Source of the DNA: JADKFD01 sp050250665
GTDB taxonomy: Bacteria > Pseudomonadota > Gammaproteobacteria > Xanthomonadales > SZUA-5
Assembly: GCA_050250665.1 (NCBI GenBank)
Contig: JBFWOF010000004.1
Span: 62,001-126,000, forward strand
Direction: 5' to 3'
Length of the DNA stretch: 64,000 nt
Below are positions 57,124-64,000 of this stretch, in pieces. The notes below the pieces were generated by a model. The model was not told the DNA's origin. It ran no database searches and saw only the letters and a list, made by a program, of their open reading frames with translations. The position numbers were made by a program, and so were the translations under genes. Each line of letters opens with the position of its first letter. The stretch's first letter is position 1.

Positions 57124-58320
57124 TCAGGGATCCACCCGCTCCAGCCGCACCTGGGTCTGCCCGGGGCCTGTGGATTCGGTCCAGGTCAGATAGTGGGCGT
57201 CGCGGTACCAGAGCAGGCGCGGGTTGCCGGCACTGCGCCCGGGCGCCAGCGTGGCGATGATCCGGATGCGACGGATGGCGCCGCTGGCATCGATCTCGGC
57301 CAGTTTGAGGGCGGCGGCGCTGCCGTGGGCACCGATCCAGCTTATGGCGAAGCCCTCATCTGCAGCGGCGCTGGCATCGACCCGACCGAGCACCGCATCA
57401 CTCTGTTCCAGGATGGCCTCGGCTTGCACCTTGGTGTCCTTGCGAACCTGGTAGCGCACCGCCATCGGCGCCTGCGCCAGCGTGGGCCACACGGCGATCA
57501 GCTGCTCGCCGCTGGCCGCGATCGCTGGCCCGTTGACCGGACAGGCACTGATCTGCCAGTTGTCCTTGTGCACCCGCTGCGGCCGCGACCACTCGCCATT
57601 CGGGTTCCGACGCAACAGACCGATGTCGCGAATTTCCTTGGCGCTGCGATCACGATAGACCGCATGGATCTCGTCGCCCAGCGCCGCACTGTCGGTCTGG
57701 CAGCAACTGCAGGTGCGTCCGTCCAGTTCCTGCGACTCCAGCACCCGGCCGCGCCGATCCAGCACCGCCGAGCGCAGGCTCATCGGCCCCTCGCTGCCAT
57801 GGTCATCGCCATGCCCGGCGCCGCCGCTGTTGCGTCCATCCAGCCACAGCAGCTGCACTCGACCCTCCGGCAGCGCCTGCATCGAGACAAAGCCGTGCTC
57901 GGTCGTCGTGCCGTCCAGATGCGGCGTCACCGGCTCGGTCCAGCGCCCGCCGCCATTGCTCGAGCGCACCACATGGATGTCGTAGGCATAAGTGTCCGGC
58001 GCCGATTTCTGCAGCCAGAAGCTCACCCAGTCACCGGTGTCCAGCACCGTCAGACTGGGAAAGTCGGCCCAGTTGACGAACCAGTCCTGGCCACTGGCGA
58101 TGACCCCGCGGCGCAGTTCGCGACCATCGGCGTCCATCAGGGCGTAGTTGAGCTGGGCCTCATCGCCGCTGCGGGTTTGCCAGGTCAGCACGATCCCGCG
58201 CGATGGGTCCGCGGCCAGCGACGGCGTGGTTGCGCCCGGTCCGCCATCAAAGGCCAGTGCCCTGGCCTCGGCCGATCCTGCCAGCATGGTCATACACCAG
58301 ATCAACATCCAAAGCCGCAT
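57124..58320 (-). CDS. secreted sialidase-like beta-propeller protein
   Basis: A 398-residue secreted protein related to BNR/sialidase-like propellers. An Asp-box-like VVRSSNGGGRWTEPV is visible. GRTCSCCQTDSAA with EIHAVYRDRSAKEIRDI and QISACPVNGPAIAA are the family's conserved Cys-rich core. Sialidase arginine triad residues are not obvious, so enzymatic activity is uncertain. The start MRLWMLIWCM at 58320 has GGAG 10 nt upstream; an ATG 21 nt earlier and a much longer frame are rejected. The gene is divergent from the hydroxylase gene with 66 bp between starts. Confidence 0.75.
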   Translation of the reverse strand: MRLWMLIWCMTMLAGSAEARALAFDGGPGATTPSLAADPSRGIVLTWQTRSGDEAQLNYALMDADGRELRRGVIASGQDWFVNWADFPSLTVLDTGDWVSFWLQKSAPDTYAYDIHVVRSSNGGGRWTEPVTPHLDGTTTEHGFVSMQALPEGRVQLLWLDGRNSGGAGHGDDHGSEGPMSLRSAVLDRRGRVLESQELDGRTCSCCQTDSAALGDEIHAVYRDRSAKEIRDIGLLRRNPNGEWSRPQRVHKDNWQISACPVNGPAIAASGEQLIAVWPTLAQAPMAVRYQVRKDTKVQAEAILEQSDAVLGRVDASAAADEGFAISWIGAHGSAAALKLAEIDASGAIRRIRIIATLAPGRSAGNPRLLWYRDAHYLTWTESTGPGQTQVRLERVDP

Positions 58321-58386
58321 CCGCACCCGTCTCCGCGTCATCGAGGCGCACAAGTTAGCATCTGCATCGGCTCTCCGTATGGCACC

Positions 58387-59718
58387 ATGATCCAGCCCTC
58401 TGCCGCTGCGTTCATCGCCGATTCCATGGCCACCGCTACCTCCATCGGTCCCAATGCACTGATTGCGGCGATCGTGTTGCCCTTCTTCTATCTGGCGGTG
58501 TACCTGGATTACGCCATCAGCCGACGTCAGGGGCGGGGCGACTACGAAATCAAGGACACGGTCGGCAGCCTCGGGGTGTCGATCATGATGAGTGCGCTTG
58601 GCACCACGACCATCCTGGTTCGGCTGGCGATCTACACGCTGGCCTATGAGCATCTGGCGCTGTGGCAATGGTCGCAAGCGAGTCCCTGGACCTGGGTGCT
58701 CGGACTGCTGCTCTACGACTTCACCTATTACTGGCAGCACCGCATGGGCCACGAGTGGAATCTGCTGTGGGCTTCGCACGGCGTGCATCACTCCAGCGAC
58801 CGTTTCAATCTGGCCACGGCGCTGCGCGTACCCAGCGCCAGCATGCATCTGTGGACCTGGGTCTTCGCCCTGCCGCTGGCGCTGCTGGGCTTTCCGCCGG
58901 CGGTTTACGCGGTGGCGGCGCTGCTGAATCTGCTGTACCAGTTCTGGATCCATACCGAGCGTATCGGCAGCCTTGGTCGATTCGATCGCTGGTTCGGCTC
59001 ACCCTCGAACCATCGCGTGCACCACGGCGTCAACGAGCGCTACCTCGACAAGAACTACGGCGGCATCCTGATGTGCTGGGATCATCTGTTCGGCACCTTC
59101 GAGGACGAGCGCGCCGACGATCCGGTGCGCTACGGCACTCGCGCCCCGGTGCGCAGCTTCAATCCGCTGTGGATCAATCTCGACAGTTTCTGGGCCCTGT
59201 GCAAGGACGCGGTGCGCGCCGATCGCTGGAGCGAGCGCCTCAGCCTGTGGTGGCGCCGGCCGGGCTGGCGTCCACGGCGCGCGGCGCAGCTGGACCCGAA
59301 ACCAGCCTTCGATCTGTCCACGCACCAGCACTTTGACGCCCCGGCCCTGCCGGGTCTGCCGGTCTATGCCCTGGCGCAGATGGCCCTGCTGCCGGTGCAG
59401 CTGGTGCATCTGATTGCGGTCGCCACCTGGCTGCCGTGGCAGCCGGAACTGGCTTACGGCCTCTATCTCAGCCTCGGCAGCGTCTCGCTGGGCCTGCTGA
59501 TCAGCGCCGATTCCACCCGGCAGCGTCTGGGGCTGGCTCTGGAGCTGGCGCGGCTGGGGCTCAGCGCTGCGCTGGCCCTGAGTGGCCAGTGGTTCGGCGA
59601 ACTGACCCTGCCGGTGTGGGCCGGATGGATGATTGCGATGACGGCTGGCGCCAGCGCCGCGCTGTTGTTGAGGCTGATGTGGCGGGCGCCGCAGGCGCAG
59701 ATGGCGCCAGCGCCGTAG
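58387..59718 (+). CDS. fatty acid hydroxylase/sterol desaturase-family membrane protein
   Basis: A 443-residue membrane di-iron oxygenase. His motifs: HRMGHE, HGVHH and NHRVHHGVNERYLDKNYGG, with the WDHLFGTF motif after. Length and the last motif resemble the alkylglycerol monooxygenase-like branch, with about 150 extra C-terminal residues forming several hydrophobic helices. Likely substrates are membrane lipids. The start at 58387 is preferred; the open frame extends 1.3 kb upstream antisense to the propeller gene and is not credible as coding. Confidence 0.86.
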   Translation: MIQPSAAAFIADSMATATSIGPNALIAAIVLPFFYLAVYLDYAISRRQGRGDYEIKDTVGSLGVSIMMSALGTTTILVRLAIYTLAYEHLALWQWSQASPWTWVLGLLLYDFTYYWQHRMGHEWNLLWASHGVHHSSDRFNLATALRVPSASMHLWTWVFALPLALLGFPPAVYAVAALLNLLYQFWIHTERIGSLGRFDRWFGSPSNHRVHHGVNERYLDKNYGGILMCWDHLFGTFEDERADDPVRYGTRAPVRSFNPLWINLDSFWALCKDAVRADRWSERLSLWWRRPGWRPRRAAQLDPKPAFDLSTHQHFDAPALPGLPVYALAQMALLPVQLVHLIAVATWLPWQPELAYGLYLSLGSVSLGLLISADSTRQRLGLALELARLGLSAALALSGQWFGELTLPVWAGWMIAMTAGASAALLLRLMWRAPQAQMAPAP

Positions 59719-59867
59719 CCGCTGGCCGGGGTGTACGAGGAACCCGGGCCGAGCCGGTCCCAGGCGCACCCAAGACATCGGCAAAAACCGCAAGAGCGAC
59801 ATCTTCAGGCGAATACGGTTAACATCCGGGCCCTTTTTACACGTTGTCGGGCAGCCTTTTAATCCGC

Positions 59868-62408
59868 ATGGCCAAGAATCTGCTGATCGTCGAATCGCCG
59901 GCGAAGGTCAAGACCATCAACAAAGTCCTGGGCAAGGATTTTGCAGTGATGGCTTCCTATGGACACGTCCGCGATCTGCCGAGCAAGGACGGTTCGGTCG
60001 ATACCGACCACGATTTCGCCATGGCCTACGAGGTCATCGACCGCAACGAGAAACATGTCGATGCCATCGCCAAGGCGGCGCGGGCTGCCGATGCCATCTA
60101 CCTCGCCACCGATCTTGATCGCGAGGGAGAAGCGATCTCCTGGCATGTCTACGAGATTCTGCGCGAGAAGAAGCTGCTCGGTGATCGCGCCATCCATCGC
60201 GTGACCTTCGCCGAAATCACGCCCAAGGCCATCAAGGAAGCGATCGCCCATCCGCGCAAGCTGTCGATGGATCTGATCAATGCCCAGCAGGCGCGCCGCG
60301 CGCTGGACTATCTGGTCGGTTTCAATCTGTCGCCGCTGCTGTGGAAGAAGGTCCAGCGGGGCCTGTCGGCCGGCCGCGTGCAGAGCCCGGCGCTGCGCAT
60401 GATTGTCGAGCGTGAGGAAGAGATCGAACGCTTCATCGCCCGCGAATACTGGAGCATCGATGCCGATTGCTTCGCCGGTCAGGGCTTCTCGGCCAAGCTG
60501 ACCACGCTCGGCGGTCAGCGCCTGGATCAGTTCGACCTCAACGACGAGGCCAAGGCCACCGCAGCGCGCGAGCGCGTGCTGGCCGGTGCCCGCGCCCACA
60601 AGAACAGCGACAGCGGTGCGCTCAAGGTTGCCGACATCCAGCGCAAGGATCGTCAGCGCCGGGCGGCGCCGCCCTTCATCACCTCGACGCTGCAGCAGGA
60701 AGCCGCGCGCAAGCTCGGATTCGGCACCCAGCGCACCATGCGCATCGCCCAGGGCCTGTATGAGGGCGTGGACGTGGGTGAGGGCGGTCAGATCGGTCTG
60801 ATCACCTATATGCGTACCGATTCGGTCAGCCTCTCCAACGACGCCCTGGCCGAGCTGCGTCAGGTGATCGTGCGCGAGTTCGGCGAGGACAAGTTGCCGC
60901 CGGCGCCGCAGTTCTACAAGAGCAAGAGCAAGAATGCCCAGGAAGCGCATGAGGCGATTCGCCCATCCAGCGCCCTGCGCACGCCGGCCTCGATCGCCAA
61001 GTACCTCACCCCCGATCAGCTCAAGCTCTACGAACTGATCTGGAAGCGCACCGTGGCCTGCCAGATGCGCCCGGCGCTGCTGAACACGGTCAGTGTCGAC
61101 CTGGAGGCCGGCAAGGGCGATCTGCTGCGTGCCAGCGGCACCACCGTGGTGGAACCGGGCTTCCTGGCGGTGTACGAGGAAGGCCGCGATCAGAAGAGTG
61201 ATGAGGACGAGCCCGGCAGCAAGCTGCCGCCGCTGGAAATCGGTCAGCTGGTCGATCTGACCGAGCTACGCGCCGCCCAGCACTTCACCGAGCCGCCGCC
61301 GCGCTTCACCGAGGCCAGCCTGGTCAAGACCCTGGAGGAGTACGGCATCGGCCGTCCGTCCACCTACGCCAGCATCATTCAGGTGTTGCTGGCCCGCGAA
61401 TACGTGACCCTGGAGCAGAAACGCTTCCAGCCCACCGACGTCGGCCGCGTGGTGGCCAAGTTCTTGTCCGGACACTTCACCCGCTACGTCGATTACGAAT
61501 TCACCGCCCGCCTCGAAGACGAGCTCGATGCCGTGGCCCGCGGCGAGAAGGACTGGGTGCCGGTGTTGCGCGAATTCTGGGATCCGTTCAAGGCCCTGGT
61601 CGACGAGAAGGAAAGCTCGGTGACCCGCGCCGAAGCCACCCAGGGCCGAGTGCTCGGTACCGACGAAAAGACCGGCAAGGAAATCTCGGTGCGCCTCGGG
61701 CGCTACGGGCCCTTCGTGCAGATCGGCACCAAGGACGACGAGGAGAAGCCACGCTTTGCCTCGCTGCGCGCCGGCCAGAAGATGGACAGCATCACCCTGC
61801 CTGAGGCCCTGAAGCTGTTCGAGCTGCCGCGCAATCTGGGCGAGAGTCCGGATGGCGAGCCGATGTCGGTGGGCATCGGTCGCTTTGGCCCCTTCGTCAA
61901 GGCGGGCAGCACTTATGCCTCGATTCCGGCCGGCGTGGATCCCTACGAGATCGGCCTGGAAGAGGCGGTGGAACTGGTTCGCGCCAAGCGCGAAGCGGCG
62001 GCGAACAAGATCATCAGCAGTTTCCAGGATGGTGCCATCCAGGTGCTGCGCGGCAAGTTCGGTCCCTACGTCACCGACGGCAACAAGAATGGCCGGATCC
62101 CCAAGGATGTGGCCCCGGAAACGCTGACTGAAGCCGATTGCGTGGAAATCCTGGCGGCTGCCCCGGCCAAGGGCAAGGGCAAGTTCGGCCGCAAGGGCGG
62201 CAAGCCCGAAGCGCCGAAGAAGACCCGAACGGTCAAGGCCAAGGCCGAGGGCGCGGAGAAGGCGCCGGCCAAGAAGGCACCGGCGAAGAAGAAGACCGCA
62301 ACCAAGAAAGCCAGCAGCGCCAAGAAAGCGCCGGCCAAGAAGGGTTCGGCCACAAAGACCGCCGCACGCAAGACCGCCGCCAAGAAGCCGACGCTGAAGA
62401 GCGCCTGA
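59868..62408 (+). CDS. topA: DNA topoisomerase I
   Basis: An 846-residue type IA topoisomerase that relaxes negative supercoils. Toprim: NLLIVESPAKVKTI and YLATDLDREGEAISWH. Active Tyr in GLITYMRTDSVS. SAGRVQSPALRMIVERE and NAQEAHEAIRPS are family motifs. The C-terminus has three Toprim_CRPT-like repeats (RLGRYGPFVQIG, GIGRFGPFVKAG, LRGKFGPYVTDG) and a Lys/Ala-rich tail (about 60 residues of KKAPAKK-type repeats) instead of the zinc ribbons of E. coli TopA. The start MAKNLLIVES at 59868 matches the family. Confidence 0.96.
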   Translation: MAKNLLIVESPAKVKTINKVLGKDFAVMASYGHVRDLPSKDGSVDTDHDFAMAYEVIDRNEKHVDAIAKAARAADAIYLATDLDREGEAISWHVYEILREKKLLGDRAIHRVTFAEITPKAIKEAIAHPRKLSMDLINAQQARRALDYLVGFNLSPLLWKKVQRGLSAGRVQSPALRMIVEREEEIERFIAREYWSIDADCFAGQGFSAKLTTLGGQRLDQFDLNDEAKATAARERVLAGARAHKNSDSGALKVADIQRKDRQRRAAPPFITSTLQQEAARKLGFGTQRTMRIAQGLYEGVDVGEGGQIGLITYMRTDSVSLSNDALAELRQVIVREFGEDKLPPAPQFYKSKSKNAQEAHEAIRPSSALRTPASIAKYLTPDQLKLYELIWKRTVACQMRPALLNTVSVDLEAGKGDLLRASGTTVVEPGFLAVYEEGRDQKSDEDEPGSKLPPLEIGQLVDLTELRAAQHFTEPPPRFTEASLVKTLEEYGIGRPSTYASIIQVLLAREYVTLEQKRFQPTDVGRVVAKFLSGHFTRYVDYEFTARLEDELDAVARGEKDWVPVLREFWDPFKALVDEKESSVTRAEATQGRVLGTDEKTGKEISVRLGRYGPFVQIGTKDDEEKPRFASLRAGQKMDSITLPEALKLFELPRNLGESPDGEPMSVGIGRFGPFVKAGSTYASIPAGVDPYEIGLEEAVELVRAKREAAANKIISSFQDGAIQVLRGKFGPYVTDGNKNGRIPKDVAPETLTEADCVEILAAAPAKGKGKFGRKGGKPEAPKKTRTVKAKAEGAEKAPAKKAPAKKKTATKKASSAKKAPAKKGSATKTAARKTAAKKPTLKSA

Positions 62409-62773
62409 GGAAGGTTGTGGCGGCGACGTCAGCGTAGGCCGAGGGTGCCGCGCTGCGGCGCCGCTTTGCGCCGAGCGGAGATCAAGAGCGGCCGCGCAGG
62501 CGCGCGTCCCTCCTCAAAGCCGTTTCGTGCCCGCCAAGGTTCATGGCCCCTAGGCGGTGTCGGTCCGATACACGCGGCTCTCCATGAACCCATATCGTAA
62601 ATTGTTGACGCGTCATTGCGAGGAGCGTAGCGACGAAGCAATCCAGGGTATCGCCGTACGCCCCTGGATTGCTTCCCCCGGATCAAGTCCGGGGTCGCAA
62701 TGACGTCGAGGTGGGGTGACTCTGTAAACCTCTGCCCCCTGCCCCTGCCCCGTGCCCCCTGCCCCCGTGCTGG
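62409..62773. other. intergenic region with dispersed repeat
   Basis: 365 bp between convergent topA and the rhomboid gene. GATCAAGAGCGGCCGCGC at about 62480 is the inverted counterpart of GCGCGGCCGCTCTTGATC at about 63819. The dispersed element copy 2 follows, then CCCCTGCCCC runs. No gene seen. Confidence 0.6.
62611..62705 (+). repeat. dispersed inverted-repeat element, copy 2
   Basis: 95 bp from CGTCATTGCGAGGAGCG to TCGCAATGACG, with GAAGCAATCCAG/CTGGATTGCTTC arms and the CCCCGGATCAAGTCCGGGG hairpin. Similarity to copy 3 extends about 35-45 bp further left (GGCTCTCCATGAACCCA). Confidence 0.78.
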
Positions 62774-63595
62774 TCAGTGCAAGGTCGGCGGCGGCGGGCG
62801 ATCGTCCGGATCGTCCTGCGGGCGCCGCGGAAACTGCAGCACCACGCCACGCCTGGGCGGCGTCGGTCCGTCCCAGATCGGCTCCACATCGATCGGCGAG
62901 GGTGGTTCCAGCGGATCGTCGGCCCGATGCGACTCCGGCTCGTACTCGTCTTCAGGCTCGTCTTCCCAGCTGTAGCGGCGTTGCGGCGGCAGCGGATCCA
63001 GCCCGCGGTAGAGGACCGCTGCAAGTACCCCGGCAATCAGACCGGCGCCGTGATACTCGAAGCTGATGCCGGCCTCGCGCGGCAGGAAGCCGTAGATCAT
63101 CGAGCCGTAGAGGAAGAACACCACCAGCGAGATCGCCAGCGTGACGCGATCGCGACGCAGCGCCCCGAGCAGAAACAGAAAGCTCATCAAACCGTGGGTC
63201 AGGCCGCTGGCGCCGATATGCAGGGATTCGCGCCCGAAGATCCAGACGATGGCGCCGCTCAGGATCCAGATCAGTGGCAGCGCCTTGATCGTCGCCCGCG
63301 GCACCGCGTACATGCCGAGCGCCACCAGTACGAAGGTCGGCAGGGTGTTGGCCAGCAGGTGGCTGGCTCCGCCGTGCACCAGCGGCGCTCCGAGTATGCC
63401 GATCAGGCCCAGAGGCTCGCGCGGCGCCAGCCCCAGCGCCGTGAACTTGACCCCGGCCGCCCATTCGGCGATGGCCACCAGCCAGAGCACGGCCACGAAC
63501 ACCGCGCCCCAGAAGATGGCGGTTTCAAAGCGCCGCCGATCGCGCTTCAGGGCGTCGGCACTGTATGCCTCATCCGGCAGGGAACGAATATCCAT
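62774..63595 (-). CDS. rhomboid-family intramembrane serine protease
   Basis: A 273-residue polytopic membrane protein with about six hydrophobic helices. The catalytic Ser is in HIGASGLTHGL (GASG) and the His in FEYHGAGLIAG; HLLANTLPTF supplies the oxyanion Asn region. The C-terminal ~70 residues are an acidic, Pro-rich cytoplasmic tail (EDEPEDEYEPESHRADDP). The start at 63595 (MDIRSLPDEAY) is chosen because the open frame upstream crosses a heptamer array. The substrate is unknown. Convergent with topA. Confidence 0.88.
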   Translation of the reverse strand: MDIRSLPDEAYSADALKRDRRRFETAIFWGAVFVAVLWLVAIAEWAAGVKFTALGLAPREPLGLIGILGAPLVHGGASHLLANTLPTFVLVALGMYAVPRATIKALPLIWILSGAIVWIFGRESLHIGASGLTHGLMSFLFLLGALRRDRVTLAISLVVFFLYGSMIYGFLPREAGISFEYHGAGLIAGVLAAVLYRGLDPLPPQRRYSWEDEPEDEYEPESHRADDPLEPPSPIDVEPIWDGPTPPRRGVVLQFPRRPQDDPDDRPPPPTLH

Positions 63596-63633
63596 CCCAC
63601 GATGGTGGGGGCCGCTGGCGGGAAGGCAAGAGC

Positions 63634-63759
63634 GGTTGTTGGTTGTCGGTTGCTGGTTGCTGGTTGCTGGTTGCTGGTTGCTGGTTGCTGGTTGCTGGTT
63701 GCTGGTTGCTGGTTGCTGGTTGCTGGTTGCTGGTTGCTGGTTGCTGGTTGCTGGTTGTC
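63634..63759. repeat. 18-unit GGTTGCT heptamer array
   Basis: 126 bp without interruption: GGTTGTT, GGTTGTC, then fifteen GGTTGCT and a final GGTTGTC. It lies 38 bp upstream of the rhomboid start, so length changes could affect that promoter region. Confidence 0.9.
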
Positions 63760-63915
63760 GGGAAAAGCGGGTGTCGGTGTTTGCGGGAGCCTGCTGGCGC
63801 GGAGGGACTCGCGCCGGCGCGGCCGCTCTTGATCTGCCTGAAAGCCAACCGCGGCGCCGCGGCGCGGCGCCCTCCAAGGCGGCTCTCCGTGAACCCAATT
63901 CGTAAGTTGTTGATG

Positions 63916-64000
63916 CGTCATTGCGAGGAGCGCAGCGACGAAGCAATCCAGTGCTTCTTCGGCTGTATGTCTGGATTGCTTCCCCCGGATCAAGTCCGGG
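63916..64000 (+). repeat. dispersed inverted-repeat element, copy 3 (cut by window edge)
   Basis: Same orientation as copy 2: CGTCATTGCGAGGAGCGCAG, the GAAGCAATCCAG/CTGGATTGCTTC arms, and the start of the terminal hairpin. The similarity again begins at a GGCTCTCCGTGAACCCA lead about 40 bp upstream. Confidence 0.75.

Larger units (their letters stand above)
63596..64000. other. intergenic region to the window edge
   Basis: 405 bp with no credible gene. It contains the 18-unit heptamer array, a GGCGCGGCCGC-rich segment and the dispersed element copy 3. Long frames across the array encode only QQPATSN-type heptad artefacts. Confidence 0.6.

Noticed and set aside
57034..58386. N-terminal extension of the 58387 hydroxylase frame by about 450 codons
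   Set aside because: It is antisense to the sialidase-like gene, crosses a REP region and lacks protein-like features; the family N-terminus fits 58387.
63630..63760. CRISPR-like periodic repeats
   Set aside because: The period is 7 bp with no spacers and no cas genes; it is a simple tandem array.
1..64000. tRNA, rRNA, phage or transposase genes
   Set aside because: I looked through the gaps for tRNA-like cloverleaf arms, rRNA cores and integrase/transposase motifs and saw none. A tRNAscan or HMM search could still find something I missed.

Overview
The window is high-GC chromosomal DNA from what looks like a gammaproteobacterium of the Lysobacterales (Xanthomonadales), probably near Rhodanobacteraceae. 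This is an inference from several things: a TonB-dependent receptor of the Xanthomonas/Caulobacter type; Pil-Chp-like chemosensory genes and a PilU retraction ATPase; secreted proteins with a 'GLWYD...' domain or an 'FRNGFE' C-terminus that I associate with this order; and intergenic palindromes of the 'TGTGGGAGCGGCTTCAGCCGCGA' REP type. I see no rRNA, tRNA, phage, transposase or CRISPR array. Nearly all sequence is coding, and the remainder is rich in short repeats.

Layout. 1-10 kb: secreted carboxylesterase, TonB-dependent receptor with a divergent sugar (probably KDG) kinase and a paired palindromic operator, a small HdeA-like protein, a vanadium-haloperoxidase-type PAP2 enzyme with a C-terminal sorting-like tail, and an FG-GAP/UnbV propeller protein. 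10-11.3 kb: CPA1 Na+/H+ antiporter. 11.4-28.7 kb: a signalling island with a Pil-Chp-like chemosensory operon (PilG-like, PilH-like, CheW/PilI, dCache MCP/PilJ-like, ChpA-type CheA, extra receiver), then an OmpR-type regulator, an Hpt protein and three hybrid histidine kinases. 29-35.3 kb: TPR lipoprotein, DUF4331 protein with an inserted domain, and a beta-propeller histidine kinase. 35.6-37.3 kb: an unrecognised protein coupled to a histone-deacetylase-fold enzyme. 37.4-40.6 kb: a tightly coupled minus-strand operon of a PAS-LOV photoreceptor, an unknown scaffold-like protein, a conservon/MglA-like small GTPase and two Roadblock/LC7 proteins. 40.9-64 kb: mainly housekeeping and envelope genes (polyphosphate:AMP phosphotransferase, ZapE, alpha/beta hydrolase, OmpA lipoprotein pair, PilU, FAH hydrolase, two fatty-acid-hydroxylase-family membrane proteins, DHH phosphoesterase, thioesterase, glutamine amidotransferase, thioredoxin 2, orphan TRAP binding protein, sialidase-like propeller, topoisomerase I, rhomboid protease). 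These are separated by REP palindromes, heptamer tandem arrays, AAACGT palindromic elements and a dispersed ~100-bp inverted-repeat element.

How the parts may work together. The Chp-like operon and PilU point to regulated type IV pilus motility. The LOV-GTPase-Roadblock operon has the parts of a polarity or motility switch with a blue-light input domain, and is the most interesting candidate system here. Any link between it and the pili is only inference from co-occurrence in the window. Start codons were moved from the longest open frame to internal starts wherever a Shine-Dalgarno sequence, signal peptide or family alignment supported it; these choices are stated per gene.
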